64,000 nucleotides of DNA, taken from contig NZ_CP053939.1 in assembly GCF_013267835.1 (NCBI RefSeq), positions 806,001 to 870,000 on the forward strand, in the 5' to 3' direction. The DNA comes from Neisseria mucosa. Its GTDB lineage: Bacteria; Pseudomonadota; Gammaproteobacteria; Burkholderiales; Neisseriaceae. The translations under genes were made by a program, and so were the position numbers. The notes under the pieces were generated by a model. That model was not told the DNA's origin and did not search any database. It saw nothing but the letters and a program-made list of their open reading frames with translations. Below, piece after piece: positions 27,313 through 37,347 of the stretch (the stretch's first letter is position 1; each line of letters begins with the position of its first letter).

Positions 27313-27933
27313 ATGTCCTTCGATTTCAATAACTACCTTGTCCCTACCGTTATCGAACAAAGCGGTCGCGGCGAGCGCGCATTCGACATCTACTCACGCC
27401 TTTTGAAAGAGCGCATCGTTTTCTTGATCGGCCCGGTAACAGATGAATCTGCCAATCTGGTTGTTGCGCAATTACTGTTCTTGGAAAGTGAAAACCCTGA
27501 TAAAGACATCTTCTTCTATATCAACTCTCCGGGCGGTTCGGTTACTGCCGGTATGTCGATTTACGACACCATGAACTTCATCAAGCCTCATGTTTCTACC
27601 TTATGCTTGGGCCAAGCAGCAAGCATGGGCGCATTCTTGTTGTCCGCAGGCGAAAAAGGCAAACGCTTTGCCCTACCAAACAGCCGCATCATGATTCACC
27701 AACCGCTCATCAGCGGCGGCTTGGCCGGTCAGGCTTCCGATATTGAAATTCACGCTAAAGAGCTGCTGAAAATCAAAGAGAAACTGAACCGCTTACTCGC
27801 CAAACATTGTGATCGCGATTTGGCTGACTTGGAACGCGATACCGACCGCGACAACTATATGTCTGCCGATGAAGCTAAAGAATATGGTTTGATTGACCAA
27901 GTTTTGGAAAACCGAGCCTCTCTGCAAGCCTAA
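27313..27933 (+). CDS. clpP: ATP-dependent Clp protease proteolytic subunit
   Basis: Serine peptidase that forms a 14-mer chamber and degrades proteins delivered by ClpX or ClpA. 206 residues. The catalytic triad is intact: Ser104 in GQAASMGAF, His129 in RIMIHQP, Asp178 in RDTDRDN, matching E. coli Ser97/His122/Asp171 of the mature enzyme. The oligomer handle and SPGGSVTAG substrate strand are present. AGGAG at 27301 is the ribosome binding site. A DUS terminator follows directly, so clpX must be transcribed elsewhere, unlike the clpP-clpX operon of enterics. Confidence 0.97.
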   Translation: MSFDFNNYLVPTVIEQSGRGERAFDIYSRLLKERIVFLIGPVTDESANLVVAQLLFLESENPDKDIFFYINSPGGSVTAGMSIYDTMNFIKPHVSTLCLGQAASMGAFLLSAGEKGKRFALPNSRIMIHQPLISGGLAGQASDIEIHAKELLKIKEKLNRLLAKHCDRDLADLERDTDRDNYMSADEAKEYGLIDQVLENRASLQA

Positions 27934-27952
27934 TCTTTATCGGTTTTAAACT

Positions 27953-27992
27953 AAAAGGCCGTCTGAAAAGTATATATTCAGACGGCCTTTCT
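27953..27992. terminator. DUS terminator shared by convergent clpP and the membrane protein gene
   Basis: AAAAGGCCGTCTGAA pairs with TTCAGACGGCCTTT; both strands show T residues after the stem, so it can act in both directions. Confidence 0.8.
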
Positions 27993-27998
27993 TCAATT

Positions 27999-29984
27999 TT
28001 ACTTCGTGTTGTCTTTATTATTCACTTGAACCGGATACAGCAAAATCAAAGGATTAGCTTTCACTTGACTCCAGAAGCTCTTCAGCAGATTACGCATACT
28101 GCCCAAACGCGTGCCGCGAGAACGGAGCGCAACAGCCAAAGCTAAAGAAAAGCTGACCACCAGATTCACCATACCGATTGCCAATACACTTGCCAAGCCA
28201 AGCATAAAAGTGAATATATCTGCATGACCGCTAATCGTGGCATAACCCAAATTTGCCGAAGAAAATGCTACATGGCGAATATCCAGCGGCAAGCCGAAAA
28301 GATGGCCGAAATAGCCGGTCATCCCCAAAAGCATACCGAAAATAAAATTGCCCATAAGCGAGCCGTAATGCTTATGAATATAAGCGGCCAAACGGCGGCG
28401 CGGCTGCGGACGCATGATTTTTCGTAAAAACGGATTAAACGGCAGGCGCTGACGCAGGTTCAGATAATCGGAACGGTTGTCAAAAAAGCCAGCAATAATC
28501 CCTGAGCAAAACAACCATACACCGGCAATAGCGGCATACCACAAGGTCGGTTGGGTAAAAATCTCAATAGATTTGAACTGATAGGCCGTAACTGCCTCAT
28601 TCAGCAAAGGCTGACCATGCGTATGGGCATAGCCCAAAGCAATTCCTGCCGCCAACAATACCGCAATCGATACATTGCCAAACACAGCGACACTTTGCGA
28701 ACGGCACACGTCAATCAGCAGCTTAGCCAATTTATTGTCCACCGCTTTGCTGCCTTCATTCGAGTCCACCTGTTCGGCAAAGCTCGCCGCCGTCATGGCA
28801 GGCTGCTTGGTTGCAACAGTGCAATGCAGCATATGAATCAGCATAAAGCCCAAACCATAATTGAGCCCGGCTAAGAATGCAGTAGTAAATTCTCCGAACC
28901 CCAAAGACGCAATATGGATTTTATTCAATGCCATCAAAGCAATAATTACGCCGCCGCCTGCTGCGGAATAAAACATTTTGAAATATTCGCTACGGTTGCG
29001 CGTAATGTAATGCTCACCATGATGGCTTTTATTTTCCGTAATACTGCGTGCCAGCATTCGGATACTGCTTTTACGCAAGTGGCTGGTGCTGTATTGCTCC
29101 ACCGCCGCATAAATCATCGCATTCATCAGATTGACAGTTAAGCGGGTGCGGCTGGTTTCGATTTGAATATTGGTCAACAATTTCAGGCGGTCTATGGTTT
29201 GTTGCAGGCGTTCGAGCAAGTGGGCAACTTTTACTGACGAACCAGACCCGGCTCCGGTACCACGACGGCGCAAATAGTCAATTTGCTTTTCACACTGGTC
29301 AAACATAACCTCCAAATGCGCCGTGTCATAAGTTTCTTCACTATGGCGATAGTGTTCCACCATCTTCGCAACTTCGCGCTGTAAAGCGACAAATGCAGAA
29401 TCCGCTTCCAACAAACGGGGGGCAATCCGTATTAAATCCGGCTCAATCGCTTCGGAAGCAATCCAGATGGACAACATTTCTACCGCACGCAAACGTGCAT
29501 CTGTCAATTGTCGGCTGGCCGTCTGAAGCAAAGCGGGATCCGCCTTAGCCAACAACAATTCATACATACCCAGCCATTGTCGCAAACTCAGTGTTTGCAA
29601 CCATTTATCATCGTTTTCAGAATGAAAAAGATATAAAAATACTTCGCGCAAGTTGGAAAAATCTTTATAAGACGGGCTGAACCGCTCATAGATCCGTATG
29701 CCCATTTCCCGGGTAAAACTATGGCGCGAGAAAATACCCAGCTTAATCAGCGCAGGATAAATGTGAACTTTAGACAGCCAAGTATAAAAGCGCAGGCTGA
29801 ATTGACGGCATAAAGCATCGTCTTGTTTTAACGTAGATAAAATCAAATCAAAACGTTCGGAGGCCTTCTTTTTGCCTCCCCGGCGCAAAAATTTGATTAA
29901 GGCATTGAGGATAAGAACAAAGTCGGTATCGTTTAAGCGTTCCGACAAAATAATGTGAAGATTTTGATTAGTCAGTTTTTGCAT
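27999..29984 (-). CDS. Multi-pass membrane protein of the PF10136 family (annotated 'site-specific recombinase')
   Basis: A 661-residue protein of the family named after the neisserial Gcr 'site-specific recombinase'. Residues 1-330 are helical and soluble (EMLSIWIASEAIEPDLIRIAP and following). From about 335 to 640 the chain is mainly hydrophobic with six or seven membrane spans (AAGGGVIIALMALNKIHIAS, FGNVSIAVLLAAGIALGYAH, LWYAAIAGVWLFCSGIIAG, NFIFGMLLGMTGYFGHLFGL, IFTFMLGLASVLAIGMVNLVV). I see neither a tyrosine-recombinase RHRY set nor a serine-recombinase N-terminal catalytic domain. The family name therefore does not describe what the sequence shows; membrane location is the safer statement. 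Monocistronic and convergent with clpP. An in-frame uptake sequence is present near 29518. Confidence 0.85.
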   Translation of the reverse strand: MQKLTNQNLHIILSERLNDTDFVLILNALIKFLRRGGKKKASERFDLILSTLKQDDALCRQFSLRFYTWLSKVHIYPALIKLGIFSRHSFTREMGIRIYERFSPSYKDFSNLREVFLYLFHSENDDKWLQTLSLRQWLGMYELLLAKADPALLQTASRQLTDARLRAVEMLSIWIASEAIEPDLIRIAPRLLEADSAFVALQREVAKMVEHYRHSEETYDTAHLEVMFDQCEKQIDYLRRRGTGAGSGSSVKVAHLLERLQQTIDRLKLLTNIQIETSRTRLTVNLMNAMIYAAVEQYSTSHLRKSSIRMLARSITENKSHHGEHYITRNRSEYFKMFYSAAGGGVIIALMALNKIHIASLGFGEFTTAFLAGLNYGLGFMLIHMLHCTVATKQPAMTAASFAEQVDSNEGSKAVDNKLAKLLIDVCRSQSVAVFGNVSIAVLLAAGIALGYAHTHGQPLLNEAVTAYQFKSIEIFTQPTLWYAAIAGVWLFCSGIIAGFFDNRSDYLNLRQRLPFNPFLRKIMRPQPRRRLAAYIHKHYGSLMGNFIFGMLLGMTGYFGHLFGLPLDIRHVAFSSANLGYATISGHADIFTFMLGLASVLAIGMVNLVVSFSLALAVALRSRGTRLGSMRNLLKSFWSQVKANPLILLYPVQVNNKDNTK

Positions 29985-30150
29985 TGTAGTATTATTACAT
30001 TAAATTAGGTATTTAGCAAGAACCTTGGTAAACAAGTCGGATTATAGCGCATTCTTTATCAAACTAAGGCATAAGATTTTAATCAATTTCCCTAAAATTC
30101 AAAGAATAATCAAATTACATAACAATTATATAATATGAATCAATAATCAA
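29985..30150. other. AT-rich spacer upstream of the PF10136 gene
   Basis: About 165 bases of AT-rich DNA between the start of the minus-strand membrane gene and the clpB terminator. It should hold the membrane gene promoter; no convincing -35/-10 pair was recognised and no gene is seen. Confidence 0.5.
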
Positions 30151-30151
30151 G

Positions 30152-30185
30152 AAAGGCCGTCTGAATTCTTTCAGACGGCCTGTTA
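30152..30185 (-). terminator. DUS terminator after clpB
   Basis: On the minus strand AGGCCGTCTGAAAG pairs with the inverted copy CTTTCAGACGGCCT region across a short loop, followed by TTTCTT; 27 bases beyond the clpB stop. Confidence 0.8.
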
Positions 30186-30211
30186 CAACAAAATACTACA
30201 TTAATTTAATC

Positions 30212-32785
30212 CTATGCAAACAAGAGTTTACCACTCTCTTCTTTAACATGAATTGTGCTATCGGGCGCATATTTGCCTTCGAGCAGGGCTTTGGCTAGCG
30301 GGTTTTCGATTTCCGACTGGATGGCGCGTTTGAGCGGGCGGGCACCGTACACGGGGTCGAAACCAGCTTTGGCAATCAAATCCAAGGCGGCATCATCGAC
30401 TTTCAGATGCAGATGTTGCGCTTCCAAACGTTTTTCCAAACCTTTAAGCTGGATTTTCGCAATGCTGCGGATATTAGCCTGATCCAAACCGTGGAACACG
30501 ACGACTTCGTCAATACGGTTGATCATTTCAGGACGGAAATGTTCTTTCACATCCTCCATCACGACTTCTTTTACTGCTTCGTAGTCCTGAGTACCCATTT
30601 GTTGGATATGTTGGCTACCGATATTGGAAGTCATGACGATAACAGTATTTTTAAAGTCCACTGTACGACCTTGTCCGTCGGTCAAACGGCCATCATCCAA
30701 AACTTGCAACAAGATGTTGAACACGTCAGGATGGGCTTTTTCCACTTCATCCAAAAGAATCACGCTGTACGGTTTGCGGCGGACTTGTTCGGTCAGGTAA
30801 CCGCCTTCTTCGTAGCCGACATAGCCCGGAGGCGCGCCGATTAAGCGGGCAACGGCGTGTTTTTCCATGTATTCGGACATGTCGATGCGGATGAGGTGGT
30901 CTTCGCTGTCGAACAGGAAGCCTGCCAAGGCTTTGCACAACTCGGTTTTACCCACACCAGTCGGGCCTAGGAACAAGAAGCTGCCGTAGGGTTTGTTCGG
31001 ATCGGCAAGGCCGGAGCGACTGCGGCGGATGGCGTCGGAGACGGCGCGCACGGCTTCGTCTTGACCAACCACACGGCGGTGCAATACTTCTTCCATTTTC
31101 AGCAGTTTGTCGCGTTCGCCTTCCATCATTTTGGACACAGGAATGCCGGTCATACGCGATACGATTTCGGCCACTTCGTCCGCGCCGACTTCAGTGCGGA
31201 AGAGTTTGTTTTGTTTTTTGCCCTCAGGATTGCTTTCCGCAGCTTGCAACTGTGCGCCCAATTTCGGCAACTCGCCGTATTCGAGTTCGGACGCGCGGGC
31301 AAAGTCGCCTTGGCGTTTGGCCTGTTCGATTTTGACTTTGATGTCGTCCATCTGTTTCTTGATGTCGGCGGTGCTGGAAGATGCGGCTTTTTCGGCTTTC
31401 CAGATTTCGTCCAGATCGGCGTATTCTTTTTGCAGGCCGTCGATTTCTTCGTCTATCAACTCCAAACGTTTTTTGCTGGCCTCGTCGCTTTCTTTAGCAA
31501 CGTGCATTTTTTCCATTTTGAGCTGGATGATGCGACGGTCGAGTTTGTCCATTTGCTCGGGTTTGCTGTCCAGCTCCATTTTGATGCGACTGGCAGCTTC
31601 ATCGATCAAATCAATCGCTTTATCGGGCAAGAAACGGTCGGTGATGTAGCGGTCGCTCAATTCCGCTGCGGCAACGATGGCAGGGTCGGTAATATCGATA
31701 CCGTGGTGGATTTCATAGCGTTCCTGCAAACCGCGCAGGATGGCGATTGTGTCTTCCACGCTGGGCTCGCCGACCAATACTTTTTGGAAGCGGCGTTCGA
31801 GTGCCGCATCTTTTTCGATGTATTGGCGGTATTCGTCCAAGGTGGTCGCGCCGATGCAGTGCAGTTCGCCGCGTGCCAAAGCCGGTTTCAACATATTACC
31901 TGCGTCCATCGCGCCGTCGGTTTTACCCGCGCCGACCAAAGTATGGATTTCGTCGATGAAAATCAGGGTGTTACCGTCGTCTTTCGCCAAATCATTCAAC
32001 ACGCCTTTCAAGCGTTCTTCAAATTCGCCGCGGTATTTCGCGCCGGCAATCAATGCCGCCAAATCCAAAACCAGCAGGCGTTTGTTGCGCAAGGATTCAG
32101 GCACTTCGCCGTTGACAATGCGTTGCGCCAAGCCTTCGACGATGGCGGTTTTACCCACACCCGGTTCGCCAATCAGCACGGGGTTGTTTTTGGTGCGGCG
32201 TTGCAATACCTGAATCGCGCGGCGGATTTCGTCGTCGCGACCGATAACGGGGTCAAGCTTGCCGTCGCGGGCGCGCTGGGTCAGGTCGAGCGTGTATTTT
32301 TTCAGAGCATCGCGTTGGTCTTCAGCATTGGCATCGTTCACGTTTTGTCCTCCTCGTACCGTGTCAATCGCGGCATTGATGTTTTGTTCGGTCGCGCCGG
32401 CTTCTTTCAAGATTTTGCCGGTCGCATCGTTCTGCTGCACCAAGGCGAGCAGGAAAAGTTCGCTGGCGATATAGGCATCGCCTCGTTTGGTTGCGGCTTT
32501 GTCCATCAGGTTCAACACCGCCTGCAATTCACGGCTGGGCAGAATATCGCCGCCCTGGCCGGACACTTTCGGCAGGCTGTTTAAATGCTGCTGCAAACGC
32601 TGTTTCACCTGCGGCACATTCACGCCCGCATGAGCCAAGAGCGCGGCGGCTCCGCTGTTTTGGTCGTCAAGCAGGGCTTTCAGCACAAAGCCCGCTTCCA
32701 GATAGCTGCTGTCCGCAGCCAACGCCAGGCTTTGACCTTCTTGCAGAGCTTGCTGAAATTTAGCAGTCAATTTATCAAATCTCAT
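30212..32785 (-). CDS. clpB: ATP-dependent disaggregase ClpB
   Basis: Hexameric AAA+ chaperone that rescues aggregated proteins together with DnaK. 857 residues. N domain (1-145, two Clp_N repeats), NBD1 with [15 protein letters not shown] near residue 205 and [13 protein letters not shown], the long coiled-coil middle domain (about 410-525, ALERRFQKV region before it and [22 protein letters not shown] inside), and NBD2 with [15 protein letters not shown] near 605 and [14 protein letters not shown]. The middle domain distinguishes ClpB from ClpA/ClpC. A sigma-32-like promoter lies upstream and a DUS terminator follows. Monocistronic. Confidence 0.97.
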   Translation of the reverse strand: MRFDKLTAKFQQALQEGQSLALAADSSYLEAGFVLKALLDDQNSGAAALLAHAGVNVPQVKQRLQQHLNSLPKVSGQGGDILPSRELQAVLNLMDKAATKRGDAYIASELFLLALVQQNDATGKILKEAGATEQNINAAIDTVRGGQNVNDANAEDQRDALKKYTLDLTQRARDGKLDPVIGRDDEIRRAIQVLQRRTKNNPVLIGEPGVGKTAIVEGLAQRIVNGEVPESLRNKRLLVLDLAALIAGAKYRGEFEERLKGVLNDLAKDDGNTLIFIDEIHTLVGAGKTDGAMDAGNMLKPALARGELHCIGATTLDEYRQYIEKDAALERRFQKVLVGEPSVEDTIAILRGLQERYEIHHGIDITDPAIVAAAELSDRYITDRFLPDKAIDLIDEAASRIKMELDSKPEQMDKLDRRIIQLKMEKMHVAKESDEASKKRLELIDEEIDGLQKEYADLDEIWKAEKAASSSTADIKKQMDDIKVKIEQAKRQGDFARASELEYGELPKLGAQLQAAESNPEGKKQNKLFRTEVGADEVAEIVSRMTGIPVSKMMEGERDKLLKMEEVLHRRVVGQDEAVRAVSDAIRRSRSGLADPNKPYGSFLFLGPTGVGKTELCKALAGFLFDSEDHLIRIDMSEYMEKHAVARLIGAPPGYVGYEEGGYLTEQVRRKPYSVILLDEVEKAHPDVFNILLQVLDDGRLTDGQGRTVDFKNTVIVMTSNIGSQHIQQMGTQDYEAVKEVVMEDVKEHFRPEMINRIDEVVVFHGLDQANIRSIAKIQLKGLEKRLEAQHLHLKVDDAALDLIAKAGFDPVYGARPLKRAIQSEIENPLAKALLEGKYAPDSTIHVKEESGKLLFA

Positions 32786-32822
32786 TTAACGTTCCTCTAC
32801 AAATATATTTCCGTTGAAGCCT

Positions 32823-32850
32823 ATATAGGCGCAAATGTGGATAACTCAAG
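32823..32850 (-). promoter_or_regulatory. Candidate heat-shock (sigma-32) promoter of clpB
   Basis: On the minus strand CTTGAGT (32844-32850), a 13-base spacer and GCCTATAT compare with the sigma-32 consensus CTTGAAA-N11/15-CCCCATNT. The spacing equals that of the lon promoter candidate in this window. It is about 40 bases before the clpB start. Imperfect, but ClpB is RpoH-controlled in many proteobacteria. Confidence 0.55.
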
Positions 32851-32958
32851 AGTTATTTTTTCATTAAATAGTAAATTTAATTTATATTGTTGTTTTATAA
32901 TGATTAATTTTTATTATTTTATGTGTATAACTTTTCTTTTCCATTTAACCCATACGTA

Positions 32959-33028
32959 AAAGGCCGTCTGAAAAATCAAGAAGAATCAGGTATAATCGGC
33001 AACATATTAATTTTCAGACGGCCTTTGC
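32959..33028. repeat. Inverted uptake-sequence pair enclosing the trpS promoter
   Basis: AAAGGCCGTCTGAAAA at 32959 and TTTTCAGACGGCCTTT ending near 33026 face each other with about 35 bases between, which include the trpS -10. As the pair lies between divergent clpB and trpS it does not end either gene. Confidence 0.7.
32968..32996 (+). promoter_or_regulatory. Probable trpS promoter using an uptake sequence as -35
   Basis: CTGAAA (32968-32973), the 3' part of an AG-DUS, serves as a possible -35 (four of six), followed by a 17-base spacer and a perfect TATAAT at 32991-32996. Confidence 0.5.
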
Positions 33029-33044
33029 GCCGAAGGATACTTTC

Positions 33045-34055
33045 ATGAGCAAAAAACGAGTTTTAACAGGCGTTACCACAACAGGTATTCCACACTTGGG
33101 CAACTACGTCGGCGCCATCCGCCCGGCTATCCGTGCGGCGCAGGATGCCAATACCGAATCATTCCTCTTTTTGGCCGACTATCACGGCATCATCAAATGT
33201 CATGAGCCGGAAATGATTCATCAATCTACTCAAGCTGTTGCCGCCACATGGCTCGCCTGCGGACTCAATCCGGAACAGACCACTTTCTACCGTCAAAGCG
33301 ATATTCCCGAAGTGATGGAGTTGAACTGGATTCTGACCTGTATCACCGCAAAAGGTCTGATGAACCGCGCTCACGCTTACAAAGCCGCAGTACAGGCAAA
33401 TACCGAAAACGGTCAGGAAGATCCGGATCACGGCGTGGAAATGGGCCTATACAGCTACCCTATCCTTATGACTGCCGACATCCTTATGTTCAATGCCCAT
33501 GAAGTACCAGTCGGTCGCGACCAAATCCAACATGTCGAAATGGCGCGCGATATTGCCGGACGCTTCAACCACCGCTTCCAAGAGCTCTTTACCCTGCCCG
33601 AAGTAAAAATCGATGAAAATGTCGAACTCTTAGTCGGCCTGGACGGACGTAAAATGTCCAAATCCTACGGCAATACCATTCCGCTTTGGGAAAACGACAA
33701 GAAAACCCAAAAATCGGTCAACAAAATCATCACCAACATGAAAGAGCCCGGTGAACCAAAACAGCCTGATGAAAGTCCTCTGTTTGAAATCTACAAAGCC
33801 TTCTCTACGCCGTCTGAAACTGCCGAGTTCACACAAATGCTGGCCGAAGGCCTTGCTTGGGGCGAAGCCAAGAAACTCTTGGGCGCAAAAATCAATGCTG
33901 AACTCGCAGAACCGCGTGAGCGTTACAATGAATTGACAGCAAAACCCTCTCAAATTGAAGATATTTTGCAGGCCGGCGCACAAAAAGCGCGTAAAGAAGC
34001 ACGCGAATTGTTGGATAAAGTCCGCGATGCAGTAGGTATTCGTCCGTTGAAATAA
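33045..34055 (+). CDS. trpS: Tryptophanyl-tRNA synthetase
   Basis: Charges tRNA-Trp with tryptophan; class I enzyme of 336 residues, the normal bacterial length. The HIGH-type motif is seen as [13 protein letters not shown] (residues about 12-24), and the KMSKS loop is [10 protein letters not shown] near residue 205. The Trp-pocket segments LFLADYHGI and [23 protein letters not shown] are intact. The leader carries a DUS half-site and AAGGAT before the ATG. A DUS hairpin with little T-run follows, so some read-through into the lipoprotein gene is possible. Confidence 0.97.
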   Translation: MSKKRVLTGVTTTGIPHLGNYVGAIRPAIRAAQDANTESFLFLADYHGIIKCHEPEMIHQSTQAVAATWLACGLNPEQTTFYRQSDIPEVMELNWILTCITAKGLMNRAHAYKAAVQANTENGQEDPDHGVEMGLYSYPILMTADILMFNAHEVPVGRDQIQHVEMARDIAGRFNHRFQELFTLPEVKIDENVELLVGLDGRKMSKSYGNTIPLWENDKKTQKSVNKIITNMKEPGEPKQPDESPLFEIYKAFSTPSETAEFTQMLAEGLAWGEAKKLLGAKINAELAEPRERYNELTAKPSQIEDILQAGAQKARKEARELLDKVRDAVGIRPLK

Positions 34056-34059
34056 TAGC

Positions 34060-34090
34060 AAGGCCGTCTGAAAATTTCAGACGGCCATCA
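34060..34090 (+). terminator. DUS hairpin after trpS
   Basis: AGGCCGTCTGAAA pairs with TTTCAGACGGCC with almost no loop; followed by ATCATC rather than T residues, so termination may be partial. Confidence 0.55.
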
Positions 34091-34134
34091 TCTCGCTAAA
34101 TTTTAAAATATCACTATTTTTCAGGGTTTCTCAT

Positions 34135-34674
34135 ATGAAAAAAACCTTCCCCCTTATCTTGCTCAGCCTTTTATTGGCTGCCTGCGGCGGCAAGTCTGAA
34201 GATACTGCCGCCAATGATGCTGCTTCAGGCAATGCCCCCAAACCTACCTTTAAAGTCAAATACATCGATGAACAAGCCATAGCCGGTTTGGATTTGGGTA
34301 CAGCACAAGAAGGCGAAACCAAAGAAGGTAAAAAACAACGCACCTATCCGATTAACGGCATAGAGGGCGGCGTCATCAATCTGATTGGCAAGCACCCTAA
34401 CGACTTAGAAGTCATCAGCGGCCAATGCATGGAAAAAAATGAAAAAGGTGTTTCAGCCGGCTGGTCAGCCAACGGCGTCTGCCACACTGCCTTTGCAAAA
34501 ATGGTGGACAATATTGCCCAAGACGGCGGCAAACTGACCGACTATCTGATTTCACACGCTGCTTTACAGCCTTATACCGAAGGCAAAAGCGGTTATGCCG
34601 CCGTCCAAAACGGCCGCTATATTTTAGAAATTGACAGCGAAGGTATGTTCTATTTCCGCCGCCGTCATTACTAA
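34135..34674 (+). CDS. Putative lipoprotein of unknown function
   Basis: A 179-residue protein exported as a lipoprotein: the signal LLSLLLAACGG puts the lipid-bearing Cys at residue 17. A flexible Asp/Ala/Asn/Ser linker (about 18-40) leads to a compact domain. That domain has one Cys pair about 20 residues apart (SGQCMEK and NGVCHTAF) that could form a disulfide, and ends in MFYFRRRHY. I do not recognise the fold. It lies between trpS and tpx on the same strand with short gaps, but no metabolic link is evident. Codon use is like the neighbours, so it is probably a resident neisserial gene rather than recently acquired. Confidence 0.8.
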   Translation: MKKTFPLILLSLLLAACGGKSEDTAANDAASGNAPKPTFKVKYIDEQAIAGLDLGTAQEGETKEGKKQRTYPINGIEGGVINLIGKHPNDLEVISGQCMEKNEKGVSAGWSANGVCHTAFAKMVDNIAQDGGKLTDYLISHAALQPYTEGKSGYAAVQNGRYILEIDSEGMFYFRRRHY

Positions 34675-34717
34675 AACCCTGCCTATACTATTTTCCCCCT
34701 GATACAAGGACTGAATC

Positions 34718-35212
34718 ATGGCCCAAGTTACTTTCCAAGGCTCTCCTATTTCTACAAACGGCAATTTGCCTGCCATCAGTCAAGTTGCACCTGATTTCAC
34801 ATTGGTAGCAGCAGACCTATCTGAGAAATCATTGGCTGACTTTGCAGGCAAACGCAAAGTGCTGAATATTTTCCCCAGCATTGACACCGGCGTATGCGCC
34901 CAGTCCGTCCGCACTTTCAACAAACGTGCCTCTTCGTTAGAAAATACCGTCGTTTTGTGTATTTCTGCAGATTTACCGTTTGCACAAGCCCGTTTCTGCG
35001 GTGCAGAAGGTTTGGAAAATGTAGTGACACTTTCTACATTCCGCAGCAGCTTTTCTAACGATTACGGTGTTACACTGACAGAAAGCCCATTACGCGGCCT
35101 GACTGCCCGGGCAGTGGTGGTTTTAGATGAGCAAAACCAAGTTCTCCACGCTGAGTTGGTTTCTGAAATTGCGAATGAGCCTGACTATGAAGCAGCTTTG
35201 GCTGTTTTGTAA
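34718..35212 (+). CDS. tpx: Thiol peroxidase (atypical 2-Cys peroxiredoxin)
   Basis: Reduces hydrogen peroxide and alkyl hydroperoxides using thioredoxin. 164 residues, standard for Tpx. The peroxidatic Cys is in [17 protein letters not shown] with its Thr three residues before the Cys, and the resolving Cys is in [13 protein letters not shown], the helix-3 position typical of Tpx. The N-terminal hairpin VTFQGSPI and the segment [11 protein letters not shown] match the family. AAGGA precedes the ATG at a normal distance. Followed by a DUS terminator, with the ftsH terminator just beyond on the other strand. Confidence 0.96.
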   Translation: MAQVTFQGSPISTNGNLPAISQVAPDFTLVAADLSEKSLADFAGKRKVLNIFPSIDTGVCAQSVRTFNKRASSLENTVVLCISADLPFAQARFCGAEGLENVVTLSTFRSSFSNDYGVTLTESPLRGLTARAVVVLDEQNQVLHAELVSEIANEPDYEAALAVL

Positions 35213-35229
35213 TTAACCAAATAAAATCA

Positions 35230-35260
35230 GGCCGTCTGAAGATTTTCAGACGGCCTTTAG
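35230..35260 (+). terminator. DUS terminator after tpx
   Basis: AGGCCGTCTGAA and TTCAGACGGCCT with a 4-base loop, followed by TTAG. Confidence 0.75.
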
Positions 35261-35275
35261 CTTATCTTCAAAATA

Positions 35276-35304
35276 AAAACGGTAGCTTAAAAGCTACCGT
35301 TTTC
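35276..35304 (-). terminator. Terminator of the rlmE-ftsH operon
   Basis: AAAACGGTAGCTT and AAGCTACCGTTTT form a 13 bp perfect stem with almost no loop; on the minus strand it is followed by T residues. It holds no uptake sequence. Confidence 0.8.
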
Positions 35305-35315
35305 TGTTTCAAACC

Positions 35316-37277
35316 TTATACAGATTTATCTGTTTTGTCTGCTTCTACTGACTCAGTATTTTGAACCTCATTTTGCTCAACAGATTCAACAGCTTCAGCA
35401 ACAGGCGCTTCAGGCTCTTCTACTTTGTCATCACGGACATTGTGGCTGTAATCTTTAGGTGGACTAGGTTGTTTACCGGCCATAATTTCCAAAACTTGGT
35501 CTCGATCGATGGTTTCCCAATCCATCAGTGCTTTGCACATGGTTTCCATCTTATCGCGATTTTCATCCAAGATTTTGTAAGCCACTTGGTATTGCTCATC
35601 CAAAATACGGCGGATTTCCGCATCGATATCTTGTTGGGTTTTCTCGGAAATATTTTGAGAACGGGTTACGCTGCGACCCAAGAATACTTCACCTTCGTTC
35701 TCAGCATAAACCATCACACCCATTTTGTCGCTCATACCATAACGCGTTACCATCTCGCGAGCCATTTGAGTTGCACGCTCAAAGTCGTTAGATGCGCCGG
35801 TAGAAATACGGCCGACAAAAATATCTTCAGCAATACGACCACCAAACAAGATTGAGAGCTGGCTCAGCATTTGGTCTTTATACATGCTGATGCGGTCACG
35901 CTCAGGCAGCTGCCAAGTCAAACCCAATGCACGGCCACGAGGCATAATCGTTACTTTGTGAACCGGATCGGTAAACGGCAGGCTTTCCGCTACGATTGCA
36001 TGGCCAGCCTCATGATAGGCTGTCGCACGTTTTTCATCTTCGTGCATTACCATGCTACGACGTTCCGGACCCATGTAGATTTTGTCTTTCGCATCTTCAA
36101 AGTCGCTTTGATCGACTTTAACTTTATTACGACGGCCGGCAAACAAAGCTGCTTCATTGACCAAGTTTGCCAAATCCGCACCTGAAAAACCAGGTGTACC
36201 TCGTGCTAAAGAAGTCAAATCTACGGATGCATCCAAAGGTACTTTTTTAGCGTGTACTTTCAAGATTTGCTCACGGCCACGGATATCAGGCAATGGAACA
36301 ACGACTTGACGATCAAAACGGCCCGGACGCTGCAACGCTGGGTCAAGTACATCAGGACGGTTGGTTGCTGCGATCACAATAACGGTTTGGTTGCTTTCAA
36401 AACCATCCATTTCAACCAACAATTGGTTCAATGTTTGCTCACGCTCATCATTGCCACCACCCAAACCGGCACCGCGCTGACGGCCGACCGCATCAATTTC
36501 ATCGATAAAGATGATACATGGCGCGTTTTTCTTAGCCTGCTCGAACATATCGCGGACACGGCTCGCACCGACACCGACAAACATTTCTACAAAATCAGAA
36601 CCTGAAATACTGAAGAATGGCACACCGGCCTCACCAGCAATCGCTTTAGCCAGCAATGTTTTACCCGTACCAGGGCTACCTGCCAACAAAATACCGCGCG
36701 GTACACGACCACCCAGACTTTGGTAGCGATTGGGCGATTTCAGGTAATCCACGATTTCTTGTACTTCTTCTTTTGCCTCATCACAACCGGCAACATCGGC
36801 AAAAGTCACTTTATTGGAATCTTTATCCAACAAACGCGCACGGCTTTTACCAAAAGAGAAGGCGCCGCCTTTACCGCCACCGCCGCTTTGCATGCGCATG
36901 AAGTAGAACCATGCACCAATCAACAACAAAACAGGCAGCAGGCTGTAAAACAGACTGGCCAGCATGCTTGGTTTTTCTTCCGGAGTCACTTTGACGCGTA
37001 CTTTGTTGTCCAACAGTGTTTTAACCAAGTTGTCATCCAAAGGCGCATTGGTATAGAAGGCAGTTTTATCGGTGCGCTCACCTTTAATCAGATAGCCGCT
37101 GACAACAGATCCTTCAATATTGACATTGGATACTTCGCCACTATTAACTTGCTGAATAAATTGAGAATATTCGATTTGCTGTTTATCTTCCTGCTTATCG
37201 CTGAGTGCATTGAATGCTGCTAAAAGCATAGCACCACCCACTACCCAAACTAATATGTTTTTAATGGTATTCCCCAC
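35316..37277 (-). CDS. ftsH: ATP-dependent zinc metalloprotease FtsH
   Basis: Membrane-anchored AAA+ protease that degrades damaged membrane proteins and regulators. 653 residues from a GTG start preceded by GGAG. The first membrane helix is at about residues 7-24, a periplasmic loop follows, and the second helix is at about 104-126. AAA domain: [17 protein letters not shown] near 200, [15 protein letters not shown], and the SRH region. Protease domain: zinc site [11 protein letters not shown] near 420. An acidic, Glu/Val-rich tail ends the protein ([17 protein letters not shown]). It follows rlmE by 70 bases on the same strand, the same rlmE-ftsH order as in E. coli. Confidence 0.97.
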   Translation of the reverse strand: MGNTIKNILVWVVGGAMLLAAFNALSDKQEDKQQIEYSQFIQQVNSGEVSNVNIEGSVVSGYLIKGERTDKTAFYTNAPLDDNLVKTLLDNKVRVKVTPEEKPSMLASLFYSLLPVLLLIGAWFYFMRMQSGGGGKGGAFSFGKSRARLLDKDSNKVTFADVAGCDEAKEEVQEIVDYLKSPNRYQSLGGRVPRGILLAGSPGTGKTLLAKAIAGEAGVPFFSISGSDFVEMFVGVGASRVRDMFEQAKKNAPCIIFIDEIDAVGRQRGAGLGGGNDEREQTLNQLLVEMDGFESNQTVIVIAATNRPDVLDPALQRPGRFDRQVVVPLPDIRGREQILKVHAKKVPLDASVDLTSLARGTPGFSGADLANLVNEAALFAGRRNKVKVDQSDFEDAKDKIYMGPERRSMVMHEDEKRATAYHEAGHAIVAESLPFTDPVHKVTIMPRGRALGLTWQLPERDRISMYKDQMLSQLSILFGGRIAEDIFVGRISTGASNDFERATQMAREMVTRYGMSDKMGVMVYAENEGEVFLGRSVTRSQNISEKTQQDIDAEIRRILDEQYQVAYKILDENRDKMETMCKALMDWETIDRDQVLEIMAGKQPSPPKDYSHNVRDDKVEEPEAPVAEAVESVEQNEVQNTESVEADKTDKSV

Positions 37278-37347
37278 TGAACAGGCTCCATGGTTACAAA
37301 ATAAATAAAATCAAGGGAAAGAATTTTAAAGCACCCACCCTACATTG

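Noticed and set aside
27313..27933. Expected clpX after clpP
   Set aside because: A terminator and a convergent unrelated gene follow directly, so clpX is not in this locus.
31061..32584. 507-codon frame opposite clpB
   Set aside because: Antisense shadow; Phe/Val/Gly-rich composition typical of complementary reading, no family match.
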